Assembly: GCF_000968135.1 (NCBI RefSeq)
Contig: NZ_FO538765.1
Location: forward strand, 2,864,001 to 2,928,000
Length of the DNA stretch: 64,000 nucleotides
Direction: 5' to 3'
DNA from: Magnetospira sp. QH-2
GTDB taxonomy: Bacteria > Pseudomonadota > Alphaproteobacteria > Rhodospirillales > Magnetospiraceae
The translations under genes and the position numbers were made by a program. Below are positions 35,626 to 44,388 of the stretch, piece by piece. Each line of letters begins with the position of its first letter. Position 1 is the stretch's first letter. The notes below the pieces were generated by a model. It was not told the origin of the DNA, searched no databases, and was given only the letters and a program-made list of their open reading frames with translations.

Positions 35626-35868
35626 TTACATTACCTATAAGTATAGGGAAATATCTATCACCTCGACCCCACAACAACTTTGACGGGCCATTTCATAGAA
35701 AAACTTTCTTTATTGTCTTGCTGAAATTCTTCACGCTTACTGGCAAATTGAACGGACCCTTCGTATTTGTCGTATCGGATATGGGATGCCAAAGCCACGG
35801 ACTTGCCATTGAATCGCACTGGTGGTGCGGACACCCGCCGTCGGCAGAATCAAGACGATGCCACAACG

Positions 35869-35900
35869 AAAAAGCCGCCCGGACGTACCGGGCGGCTTTT
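35869..35900 (-). terminator. Intrinsic terminator of rpsD
   Basis: The stem AAAAGCCGCCCGG / CCGGGCGGCTTTT with a 5-nt loop lies 26 nt after the rpsD stop. Read on the minus strand it ends in TTTTT. It is nearly symmetric and could also stop plus-strand transcripts. Confidence 0.92.
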
Positions 35901-35925
35901 CGAAAACGCGCTACTTTGATCGCCC

Positions 35926-36540
35926 TTACCGGGAATAGAACTCGATCACCAGGTTCGGCTCCATCTGGACCGGATAGGGAATATCGATCAGGGTCGGGAT
36001 ACGGACAAAGGTGCCCTTCATCTTTTTCAGATCCACATCCAAGTATTCTGGGATGTCGCGCTCGTTGCTCACGGTGGCTTCCATGACCATGGGGATCTCG
36101 CGGGAAGAAGCCTTGACCTCGACAACGTCGCCTTCGCGGACCTTGTAGGACGGAATGGTAACCTTCTTGCCATTGACCATGATGTGGCCGTGGCTGACGA
36201 ACTGGCGGGCCGAAAACACGGTCGGCACGAACTTCATGCGATAGACCACCGCGTCCAGGCGCTGTTCCAGAATGCCCACCAAGTTCTCGGAGGTATCACC
36301 CTTCCGGCTGGTGGCGTCGACGTAGTACTTGTGGAACTGCTTCTCGCTGATGTTGCCGTAGTAGCCCTTGAGCTTCTGCTTGGCCATCAGCTGGGTGCCA
36401 AAATCGGACGGCTTGCGACGGCGCTGGCCATGCTGTCCGGGACCGTATTCCCGCTTGTTGACCGGGCTCTTGGGGCGGCCCCAGAGGTTCTCGCCCAGAC
36501 GGCGATTGATCTTGTACTTGGCTTGAATGCGCTTACTCAT
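35926..36540 (-). CDS. rpsD: 30S ribosomal protein S4
   Basis: The 204-residue primary 16S rRNA-binding protein of the small subunit. The N-terminal S4 domain ([21 protein letters not shown]) is followed by the S4 RNA-binding domain ([31 protein letters not shown]). It belongs to the zinc-free type, because the N-terminal Cys cluster is absent. It is a single-gene unit with its own terminator, as is common in alphaproteobacteria. Confidence 0.98.
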   Translation of the reverse strand: MSKRIQAKYKINRRLGENLWGRPKSPVNKREYGPGQHGQRRRKPSDFGTQLMAKQKLKGYYGNISEKQFHKYYVDATSRKGDTSENLVGILEQRLDAVVYRMKFVPTVFSARQFVSHGHIMVNGKKVTIPSYKVREGDVVEVKASSREIPMVMEATVSNERDIPEYLDVDLKKMKGTFVRIPTLIDIPYPVQMEPNLVIEFYSR

Positions 36541-36664
36541 CGCTTTATTTCCTATCGGTTTTGTGTCCCAGTAGTCCTTGGATCAAGGCGGAGACGTACG
36601 AACAGGCGCACACCCCACGTTCCCGGGAATGAGGGGCGGGATTATAGGCAGATCGCCGGGGATG

Positions 36665-39600
36665 TCAAACGCCTGTTTCCACCCCGGCTTCTTCCAAGGT
36701 GCGAGCGATCCAGGCGCGGGTCAATTTCTCGGCCACGCCATTCTGCATCAGCCGTTGATGCAGGCAGTCGAAGTCCACCCGATCCAGTTCCTGATCCTGG
36801 TTGAAACAGGAGAACACCACCGACCGCTCACCGCTGTCCGGGTCGTGATGGGCCTGCAGGCACTGGGCACAAATTTCCTTCATCATGCATTGCATGGGCG
36901 AGTTGATGGAGCCGAAGGCCACATGGTCGCCCTTGAGGAACGGCTTGAGTTGGTCGTGCCGGGCCTGCCCCACGGCGTTCATCATGCGGTCCGAGCCGAT
37001 GGCGATGATTCGGTCCACGTCACTCATGGGAATGGGGATGTCGCCCAGGGATCCATCGGCATAGGCCACCATGGCCTGCACGATGTTGCCGACGACGTTC
37101 TTGTCCTGCGGCCGTCCGGGTTCGAAGCCGGGGGCCTCGTCGCAGGTCCAGACAATCACGTCGGCGGCCTTTTCGATGTTTTCAATGTGGTAGCGGTCGT
37201 TGACGCCCTTGTATCCGGCGAAGTAGAGCACCTTCGACCCCGCCGCCCGCAAGGCCTGCCCGACGGAGAACAGCACGGCGTTGCCCAGCCCCCCTCCGCA
37301 AAGCATCACCGTTTCTCCGCCCGGCGTTTCCGTCGGAGCCCCGGTGGGACCCATGAGCACCACCGGCTCGCCCGGCTTCAAGTGAATGCAGAGGTTCGAC
37401 GAACCCCCCATCTCCAGCACGATCACCGACACCAGGCCCTGGTCCACATCCACCCAGGCCCCGGTCAGGGCAATGCCTTCCATGGCCAGTCTTGTATCCA
37501 TGGAGGCGATGGCATGGGCCTCGAAGTTCTGTAGCCGGAAGAACTGCCCCGGCTTAAAGCGCCGGGCGGCGCCGGGAGCCTTGAGAATCACTTCGATGAT
37601 GGTCGGGGTCAGGCGTTTGACTTCGTGCACCGTGGCCCGCAGTTCATCGTTCAGCTTGCCCACGAGTTGGCCCCAGGGTTCCGAGGACGACGGCGGGCGC
37701 TTGGCCAGAACCCGGTCAATCACCGGATAGCCCAGCTTGGCGCTGGCCATGGCCTTGACCACGTTGCCGGCCCAGGTGGGATGCTGGTCACCAAAGAAGC
37801 TCACCGCCCGGCCATCGTCTTCTTGGCGCATGAGGATGGCGGGATTTTCCGGCTTGGGCGCCCATTCGGGGGAGACCAGATCACCTTCCTCGCTCAGCGC
37901 CTGATAGTACTTGCCGTCCATGGCGGCAAAGCCCGGAAGCTCGCGGGCCAGGGTGGTGTTGGGCTGAGTCCCGGCAGCGATCAACACCGCACCGGCGGGC
38001 AAACCCAACTCCTCTGCCGTCGCCTTGGGCCGTCCATCAACCATTTCCATGCGATTGACCCGAAGGCCCGTGCAGTGGCCCCGGTCGTCCACCTCCACCG
38101 CGACCGGCCCCAAAAGTTCGGCGAAGCGGATGCCCTCTTCCAGGGCTTTGTTGATTTCTTCGTGGTTGAGACGGTAGGCCGGGGAATCCACCATGCGGCG
38201 GCGATAGGCGACCGTCGCGCCGCCCCAGGCATCCAGCATGGGGGCGAAATCGGGGATCCGCCCTTCGGCATGGGCCTGCATGCGCTCCTGCCGCAGAGCC
38301 CGGCCATGGTCGAGGAACTCCTTGGCGATGTCGGCTTCCTCGCCTTGCCACATGGCATCGGTCTCGGCCTCGCCGTTTTCCGCCACCAGCACCTCGTAGC
38401 GATGCAGGAACTTTTCCACCTGACGCACGTAGTAGGCCAAAGATTCCGTCGCCGTGTCGATGGCCGTCAGGCCGCCGCCGACCACCACCACCGGCAGCCG
38501 CAATTGCAGATTGGCCACCGAGTCCATTTTCGCCGCCCCGGTCAATTGCAGGGCCATGAGGAAGTCCGACGCCTGCCGCACGCCACGGGCCAGATTATTG
38601 GGAATATCCAAGACCGTCGGCTTGCCTGCCCCGGCGCAGAGGGCGATATGGTCGAAGCCCAGGGCGAAGGCATCGGCGTCGGTCATGGTTGAACCAAACC
38701 GTACGCCGCCATACATGGCGAAGCGGTCGCGGCGCTCCAAAAGCAAGCGGATGGCCTTGAGGAAGTTCTTGTCCCACCGCACGGTGATGCCGTATTCCGC
38801 CACCCCGCCAAACCCGGCCATGGCGCGGCTGTCCAGGTCCTCCCAAAGCTCGTGGTAGTCCTCCACCGGATGGAAATCCACCGCATTGCCGCCCTCGTCC
38901 CGTCCGGACAGGGCCGGATCCAACGGCTCGATCTTCAGGCCATCGACAGCGACCACCGAATGGCCTTCGTTCATCAAATGATGGGCCAGGCTATAGCCCG
39001 CCGGGCCCAGGCCAACCACCAGCACCCGATAGCCCGTGTCGGGCCTGGGCAGCGGACGGCGGACGTTGAGAGGGTTCCAGCGGCTGAGCAGGGAATAGAT
39101 CTCGAATCCATAGGGCAAGGTCAGCAGGTTCTTCAGCGCCCGGGTTTCCACCTGAGGGATGTTCACCGGTTCCTGCTTCTGGAAAATGCAGGACTTCATG
39201 CAGTCATTGCAGATGCGGTGACCGGTTCCCGCCATCAGCGGATTGTCAACCATGGCCGTGGCCACGGCAGCCAGCGGATGGCCCCGATTCATCAGCAAAT
39301 GCATTTCGGATATTTTTTCTTCCAGCGGGCAGCCCCAGAGCTCCACGCCCAGGGGATTCTTTTCGATTTCGCCGGTCTTGCGGTCGCGCAGGCCGTGGGA
39401 GCAGGCATCGCGGCCGCGCTCATGGCAGATGACGCAGTAATGAGACTGGTCCAGGGCCTCCAGCAGGCTGCTTCCCCGGTCGGTTAGGTTAAATCCGTCC
39501 CGGTGGCGCCGGTCATTGGGATCCAGGCACAAGGCGTCCACGCCTTTGACCGGAACTGTCCCGCCCTCCACCAAATTCTCGTAGTCCACATGCACCACTT

Positions 39601-40162
39601 TGTGAAACAGCACGTCATCATGATGCTGGGCTTGCCCATCGATGGTATGCACCGCCCAGGCGGCGTAACGTTTGGCGGCGTCCAGGCCTTCGGCATGGAC
39701 TTCCGGGTCTTTCTCCCATTCCGAGACCACGCGGGCGAAGGAAGCCTGGTTGAGCGGCTTGCCCGCATGGGCCACCACCTTCTTCCACAGGGCCGGACCG
39801 TCGAAGGACTCGGCTTCTTCCGCCTTAAAGGTCTTTGCCGCGAGCCGTTGGACGAAATTCCGTTTGGATTTAAAGAAAAATTCCAGCCCGGTCTGCACAT
39901 CAATCAACTCGCCCAGGGCTTCGTCCATATGGAACAGCGCGGCAGCGAAATTTTCCAAATGAGGCGACAGGTCCAAGATCAACTGGGACTCATCGGCCTT
40001 TTCCAGATCACCCGGTACGGCACGGGCGGCGATCAGCCGGTCATGGAGGTCGGAGTCAGCGCCTTTCAGGTCCTGTAGGAACAGTTGGTCGATTTTGACC
40101 AAGCCATCACGGTTGTACAGATCCTCGAAGCCCAGGCCATGAGCCAGCGCAAGGTGAGACAT
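36665..40162 (-). CDS. Fused NfnAB-like flavoprotein oxidoreductase with extra N-terminal domain
   Basis: The protein has 1165 residues. The N-terminal ~370 residues are of unrecognised fold with clustered Cys (C243, C246, C254, C278; then C318, C321, C325, a GltD-like Fe-S site). Residues about 375-800 form a GltD/NfnB-type pyridine-nucleotide oxidoreductase (VVGLGPAGYSLAHHL at 382-396; second Rossmann motif VVVGGGLTAIDTATE). The C-terminal ~300 form a PyrK/NfnA-type FAD/NAD module (FKPGQFFRLQ, CGGGLGNAVLFSVGQAL) ending in a [2Fe-2S] motif (C1092, C1098, C1101, C1119). The order suggests NAD(P)H/ferredoxin electron transfer, possibly bifurcating. It starts 45 nt after the metZ stop on the same strand. 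Confidence 0.85.
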   Translation of the reverse strand: MSHLALAHGLGFEDLYNRDGLVKIDQLFLQDLKGADSDLHDRLIAARAVPGDLEKADESQLILDLSPHLENFAAALFHMDEALGELIDVQTGLEFFFKSKRNFVQRLAAKTFKAEEAESFDGPALWKKVVAHAGKPLNQASFARVVSEWEKDPEVHAEGLDAAKRYAAWAVHTIDGQAQHHDDVLFHKVVHVDYENLVEGGTVPVKGVDALCLDPNDRRHRDGFNLTDRGSSLLEALDQSHYCVICHERGRDACSHGLRDRKTGEIEKNPLGVELWGCPLEEKISEMHLLMNRGHPLAAVATAMVDNPLMAGTGHRICNDCMKSCIFQKQEPVNIPQVETRALKNLLTLPYGFEIYSLLSRWNPLNVRRPLPRPDTGYRVLVVGLGPAGYSLAHHLMNEGHSVVAVDGLKIEPLDPALSGRDEGGNAVDFHPVEDYHELWEDLDSRAMAGFGGVAEYGITVRWDKNFLKAIRLLLERRDRFAMYGGVRFGSTMTDADAFALGFDHIALCAGAGKPTVLDIPNNLARGVRQASDFLMALQLTGAAKMDSVANLQLRLPVVVVGGGLTAIDTATESLAYYVRQVEKFLHRYEVLVAENGEAETDAMWQGEEADIAKEFLDHGRALRQERMQAHAEGRIPDFAPMLDAWGGATVAYRRRMVDSPAYRLNHEEINKALEEGIRFAELLGPVAVEVDDRGHCTGLRVNRMEMVDGRPKATAEELGLPAGAVLIAAGTQPNTTLARELPGFAAMDGKYYQALSEEGDLVSPEWAPKPENPAILMRQEDDGRAVSFFGDQHPTWAGNVVKAMASAKLGYPVIDRVLAKRPPSSSEPWGQLVGKLNDELRATVHEVKRLTPTIIEVILKAPGAARRFKPGQFFRLQNFEAHAIASMDTRLAMEGIALTGAWVDVDQGLVSVIVLEMGGSSNLCIHLKPGEPVVLMGPTGAPTETPGGETVMLCGGGLGNAVLFSVGQALRAAGSKVLYFAGYKGVNDRYHIENIEKAADVIVWTCDEAPGFEPGRPQDKNVVGNIVQAMVAYADGSLGDIPIPMSDVDRIIAIGSDRMMNAVGQARHDQLKPFLKGDHVAFGSINSPMQCMMKEICAQCLQAHHDPDSGERSVVFSCFNQDQELDRVDFDCLHQRLMQNGVAEKLTRAWIARTLEEAGVETGV

Positions 40163-40207
40163 GAAACCCCCCAGTAATAAAGCGACTCGTACTCTTGGGG
40201 GCAGAGT

Positions 40208-41401
40208 CTATGCCTGTTTCAATGCCTGTTCCAGGTCCGCCTTGAGGTCATTCACGTCTTCCAATCCCACCGACAAACGGACCAGCCCGCCCGTGATCCC
40301 CACCGCCGCCCGTTCTTCGTCACTGAGCCGCTGATGGGTGGTGGTGGCCGGGTGGGTAGCGAGACTTTTGGCATCCCCCAAATTGTTCGAAATATCTATT
40401 AATTTCAACCCATTGAGAAATCTGAACGCGGCCTCTTTGCCACCAGCCAAATCCAGCGCCAACATGCCGCCGCCATTACTCATTTGATCCATAGCAAGAG
40501 CGTGCTGAGGATGACTGGGCAGCCCTGGATAGAGCACCTTGGTTATTCTAGACTGACCTTCCAAGAACTGCGCCAAGGCCAAGGCATTGTCGCAGTGGCG
40601 GGCCATGCGTAATTCCAGGTGTTCAAGACCCTTCAACTGAACCCAGGCATTGAACGGACTCATGGTCGGACCGGTGTTGCGCATGAAGGGCCCAAGCTCG
40701 TCGTTGAAAAAGGCTTCGTCATTGGTCATCACACATCCACCCATGGTGCGCCCCTGACCATCGATGTACTTGGTCGAAGAATGGAAGATGATGTCGGCGC
40801 CCATCTCCAAGGGCCGTTGCAGGATCGGCGTGGCGAATGCGTTGTCCACCACCAGCTTGCCTCCGGCGGCATGGGTCAATTCCGCCACCCGGCGAATATC
40901 GACAATTTGCACGCCGGGATTGGAGGGCGATTCCACCAGCACGGCCTGGGTCGGCTTGGACAGGGCGCGTTCCCATTCGGCCAGATCGGTCCCATCAATG
41001 ACTTCCGTCTCCACCCCATAGCGGGGCAAAAGGTCGGTTAGGAGATAGAGACAGGAGCCAAACAGGGCCCGTGAGCCGACCACCCGGTCACCGGCGCGCA
41101 CGCAAGGCATCAAGGATGCCGTGGCGGCCGCCATGCCGGTGGCGGCGGCTCGGCAAAAAGCCGCCCCTTCGAGCATCGCCACGCGCTGCTCGAACATGGT
41201 CACGGTAGGATTGCTGAACCGCGAATAGATGGCATGCTCGACCTCCCCCTGGAATGCCGCCTCCGCCTGCTCCGCCGAGTCGTAGACATAGCCCGCCGTC
41301 AGAAACAGCGCTTCCGAGGTTTCCTGCATCTCGCTACGCCGGGTCCCGCCGCGCACGGCTTGGGTTGCCGGGCGCCAGTTTTTGGGGTCTTGGTCTTTCA
41401 T
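40208..41401 (-). CDS. metZ: O-succinylhomoserine sulfhydrylase
   Basis: The 397-residue PLP enzyme of the Cys/Met metabolism family makes homocysteine directly from an acylhomoserine and sulfide. The PLP-Lys lies in HSSTKYIDGQGR. Other family blocks are YSRFSNPTVTMFEQR and SPSNPGVQIVDI. Start M at 41401 is chosen for AAGGAG upstream; the frame opens at 41428. Its start is 32 bp from the divergent channel gene. Confidence 0.93.
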   Translation of the reverse strand: MKDQDPKNWRPATQAVRGGTRRSEMQETSEALFLTAGYVYDSAEQAEAAFQGEVEHAIYSRFSNPTVTMFEQRVAMLEGAAFCRAAATGMAAATASLMPCVRAGDRVVGSRALFGSCLYLLTDLLPRYGVETEVIDGTDLAEWERALSKPTQAVLVESPSNPGVQIVDIRRVAELTHAAGGKLVVDNAFATPILQRPLEMGADIIFHSSTKYIDGQGRTMGGCVMTNDEAFFNDELGPFMRNTGPTMSPFNAWVQLKGLEHLELRMARHCDNALALAQFLEGQSRITKVLYPGLPSHPQHALAMDQMSNGGGMLALDLAGGKEAAFRFLNGLKLIDISNNLGDAKSLATHPATTTHQRLSDEERAAVGITGGLVRLSVGLEDVNDLKADLEQALKQA

Positions 41402-41433
41402 ATCCGCGCTCCTTGGTTCGGCGTCCATATGGC

Positions 41434-42255
41434 ATGGCCAAAGGTCGCTGGCAAGATTATGAGGATCGGCTAAAATCTCCGACCATGGCTATTCGCACGC
41501 AACTAAACGCGCTGTATCACGGCGCTTCCGACCGGGGGCGGCGTTTCCGGTATGCGCTGCTGACCTTCGATATCGTCACCGTGACGTTTTTCATCCTGTC
41601 GTCCATGGTTTCCCTGGAACGCTGGGTGATCATGGCCGATTACGCCATCGCCTCGGTGCTGGCGTTAGATTTTCTGGCGCAATTGTGGATTGCCCGAAAG
41701 CCCTGGCGGCACCTGTTCAGGCCGCTGATTCTTGCCGATTTGGTGGTGATCCTGTCGTTGATGGCGCCGCTGTTCTTGGAAAACCTCGCTTTCTTGCGCG
41801 TGGTACGCATGCTCCGGCTGTTGCGCAGCTATCATGTGCTGCGGGAACTACGCGACAACATCGCCTTCTTCCGCCAGTACGAAGACACCATCCAGAGCGC
41901 TTTGAACCTGTTTGTGTTCATCTTTTTCGTCACCGCCCTGGTCTTTGTCATGCAGGTGCGGGACAACCCGCAGATCAACAATTACATCGACGCGCTCTAT
42001 TTCACCGTCACCACCCTGACCACCACAGGCTTTGGGGATATCACCTTGGAAGGCAGCCATGGTCGCTTGCTGGCGGTGATCATTATGGTGGTCGGCGTGG
42101 CGCTTTTCCTTCGATTGGTGCAAACTATCTTTCGGCCGCAGAAGGTTCAGTACAAATGCCCCGATTGCGGCCTGACAAGACATGACCCGGATGCAATCCA
42201 TTGCAAGCATTGCGGACGGGTCTTGAACATCGAAACGGACGGCGACTGGGAGTAA
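41434..42255 (+). CDS. Voltage-gated-type ion channel with C-terminal zinc ribbon
   Basis: The ~273-residue protein has a four-helix voltage-sensor-like part (about 38-145) with an S4-like RVVRMLRLLR stretch (122-131), then pore helix and filter TTTGFGD (196-202) between two helices. This fits a Kv-like potassium channel. After the pore it carries a zinc-ribbon-like tail with C242, C245, C257 and C260 (CPDC ... CKHC), which is unusual and suggests cytoplasmic regulation by metal or redox. The start is uncertain: ATG 41434 or ATG 41485. It is followed 6 nt later by a histidine kinase. Confidence 0.85.
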   Translation: MAKGRWQDYEDRLKSPTMAIRTQLNALYHGASDRGRRFRYALLTFDIVTVTFFILSSMVSLERWVIMADYAIASVLALDFLAQLWIARKPWRHLFRPLILADLVVILSLMAPLFLENLAFLRVVRMLRLLRSYHVLRELRDNIAFFRQYEDTIQSALNLFVFIFFVTALVFVMQVRDNPQINNYIDALYFTVTTLTTTGFGDITLEGSHGRLLAVIIMVVGVALFLRLVQTIFRPQKVQYKCPDCGLTRHDPDAIHCKHCGRVLNIETDGDWE

Positions 42256-42261
42256 CTCCCG

Positions 42262-44274
42262 ATGAGAAGGGTCCATGATTTCAGCAAGGGCGGATACATC
42301 GCGCTGGCCTTGGTGCTCGCCATCGCTTTGCTGTCGGTGGGCACCATTCTCGATGACAAGCACCAGCGGACCGTCAACAGCGAGCGGCGGGTCTCGACTC
42401 TCAAATCGGCGGTCATTTTCAGCGGCCATATCAAGCATGTGCTGGGCACCAATACTTCGTTGATCCGGGGTCTGTCGGCGGTGATCGCCACCAACCCGCA
42501 AATCACGCAACAAGACTATGCCGCGCTGGGACGGGAATTGCTCAAGCGATCCAAGATCATTCGCAACCTCGGCAGCGCACCAGATCTTGTGGTTCGATTG
42601 ATGTACCCCATGGAAGGCAACGAGGCCGTGATCGGGCTCGACTATAGTCAGCATCCTGTGCAGAAAGCCGCTGCCTTGCGTGCCCGCGATGCCGGTGACG
42701 TGGTCATTGCCGGACCCTTGGAGTTGGTCCAAGGCGGTCAGGCCTTCATTGGCCGATCGCCGGTTTTCATACCTGGGCCGAACGATACTCAGCGGTTCTG
42801 GGGCCTGGTTTCCGCCGTGATCATGGTCGACCAGTTTTTGCAAGCCGTGGGCCTGAGCACGCAACCGGACGACATCTGGGTCTCCCTCCGTGGCACCGAT
42901 GCCCTGGGGGCCGAGGGATCGGTTTTCTACGGCGACGCGAGCCTATTCGACAGAGCGGATATCCTGCTCGATATCGACCTGCCGGTGGGATCGTGGCAGA
43001 TGGCGGCAGCCTCTCGGGTCACGCCGGGATTGCCCTTTGCGGAAGAATGGCAGTATCGGATCATCGGCGGGCTCTTGGGTCTCCTATCGGCCTTGATCAT
43101 TGTTTTGCTCTACCGCCGTGCCTCGGACCGGGAAAGGGCGGTGCGGGATCAAGCGGAAACCGCCACGCTGCTGCATCAAGCGACACTACTCGGCAACATG
43201 GGCAGTTGGCGCTATGACATCCGGACCCGGCGGGCGATTTGGTCGGAGGAAGCCTACGCAATCATGGGAATTCCCCGCAACCTGCCCCCCGGCCCGCAAA
43301 CCTTGATGGCGTTTTTGGTGGAGGAAGATCAGGGTCTTCCGCAGCAGACCATGAACGCCGCCGCCCTCGGCGAAATCGAGTACAACATCAATTATCGGGT
43401 ACGACATTCTTCGGGCGAAATTCGTTGGGTCCATTCCCGGGCCAGCCTGATTCGGGACAAGGACGGGCAGCCGGAAAGCCTGTTGGGCATGGTCCAAGAC
43501 ATTACCTCCTATAAGACCATCGAAGCAGGCTTGGTGGCCGCGCGCGACGAAGCGCAGATGGCCAACCGCAGCAAATCCGAATTCCTGGCCAATATGAGCC
43601 ACGAACTGCGGACGCCGCTGAATGCCGTCATCGGTTTGGCCGAGATGATGAACATGGGAGTCTATGGGGACCTGGGAACCGACAAGTACCGGGAGTATGT
43701 CCAAGATATTCGAACCAGTGGCCAGCATCTGCTGAACCTGATCAATGACATCTTGGATCTTTCCCGCATTGAATCCAGTTATATGGAGTTGCACGAGGAA
43801 TCCCTCGATCTCTTGGAACAATCAGAAGAGGCGCTGCATTTGTTGCGCCTGCGCATGGAAGAGAAAGGAAAGACCGTCGAATTGTTGGTGCCGGCAGACC
43901 TGCCCCATCTTCGGGCTGACCGGGTGGCTTTGCGTTCCATGCTGCTCAATTTAATCTCCAATAGTGAAAAATTTACCGGCGACAGCGGCCGCATCACCCT
44001 TTCAGGATCTCTGCGGGCGGATGGTGGCCTGGATCTGTGGGTGGCCGACAATGGCATTGGCATTCCGCCGGACCATATTGACTCCATTGCGCAACCGTTC
44101 CGGCAGGTGGAGCGTGCCTGGACCCGGTCCCATGAAGGCAGCGGTCTCGGCCTGGCCATTACCCGTTCCTTGCTGGAATTGCATGGTGGCCGCTTGATCA
44201 TCGACAGTGATCTGGGGCGGGGCACCAAGGTCACCCTGTCATTTCCCAAACATCGAACCGTCGGCCCCCGCTGA
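42262..44274 (+). CDS. CHASE-PAS hybrid-less sensor histidine kinase
   Basis: The 670-residue protein has helix 1 (about 12-30), an extracytoplasmic CHASE domain (about 60-265, with RNLGSAPDLVVRLMYPMEGNEA), helix 2 (about 273-290), a PAS domain with PAC motif (about 315-425, VRHSSGEIRWVHSRASLI), HisKA with phospho-His near residue 446 (MSHELRTPLNAVIGL) and HATPase_c (LINLISNSEKF-like N-box, DNGIGIP, GSGLGLAITRSL). It lacks a receiver domain, so it needs a separate response regulator. It follows the channel gene by 6 nt, possibly one operon. Confidence 0.93.
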   Translation: MRRVHDFSKGGYIALALVLAIALLSVGTILDDKHQRTVNSERRVSTLKSAVIFSGHIKHVLGTNTSLIRGLSAVIATNPQITQQDYAALGRELLKRSKIIRNLGSAPDLVVRLMYPMEGNEAVIGLDYSQHPVQKAAALRARDAGDVVIAGPLELVQGGQAFIGRSPVFIPGPNDTQRFWGLVSAVIMVDQFLQAVGLSTQPDDIWVSLRGTDALGAEGSVFYGDASLFDRADILLDIDLPVGSWQMAAASRVTPGLPFAEEWQYRIIGGLLGLLSALIIVLLYRRASDRERAVRDQAETATLLHQATLLGNMGSWRYDIRTRRAIWSEEAYAIMGIPRNLPPGPQTLMAFLVEEDQGLPQQTMNAAALGEIEYNINYRVRHSSGEIRWVHSRASLIRDKDGQPESLLGMVQDITSYKTIEAGLVAARDEAQMANRSKSEFLANMSHELRTPLNAVIGLAEMMNMGVYGDLGTDKYREYVQDIRTSGQHLLNLINDILDLSRIESSYMELHEESLDLLEQSEEALHLLRLRMEEKGKTVELLVPADLPHLRADRVALRSMLLNLISNSEKFTGDSGRITLSGSLRADGGLDLWVADNGIGIPPDHIDSIAQPFRQVERAWTRSHEGSGLGLAITRSLLELHGGRLIIDSDLGRGTKVTLSFPKHRTVGPR

Positions 44275-44321
44275 AAAGTCCCCAAGGACACCCCATATGT
44301 GCGAGACCCCCTTGCCAGCGC

Positions 44322-44371
44322 CCCGATGCTCTGGCATCACCGGGGGCCCGATGCCCTGGCATCACTGGGGG
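44322..44371. repeat. Two tandem 25-bp repeats, each with an internal palindrome
   Basis: Units 44322-44346 and 44347-44371 share 23 of 25 bases (CCCGATGCYCTGGCATCAC...). Each contains GATGC/GCATC arms. They lie between the histidine kinase stop and the tldD Shine-Dalgarno and could form alternative RNA hairpins ahead of tldD. Confidence 0.65.
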
Positions 44372-44388
44372 AACGCGAAGGAGATTTC

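Noticed and set aside
37625-38692. 355-codon open frame antisense to the NfnAB-like gene
   Set aside because: The minus-strand protein has clear domains throughout; the antisense product has no recognisable features.
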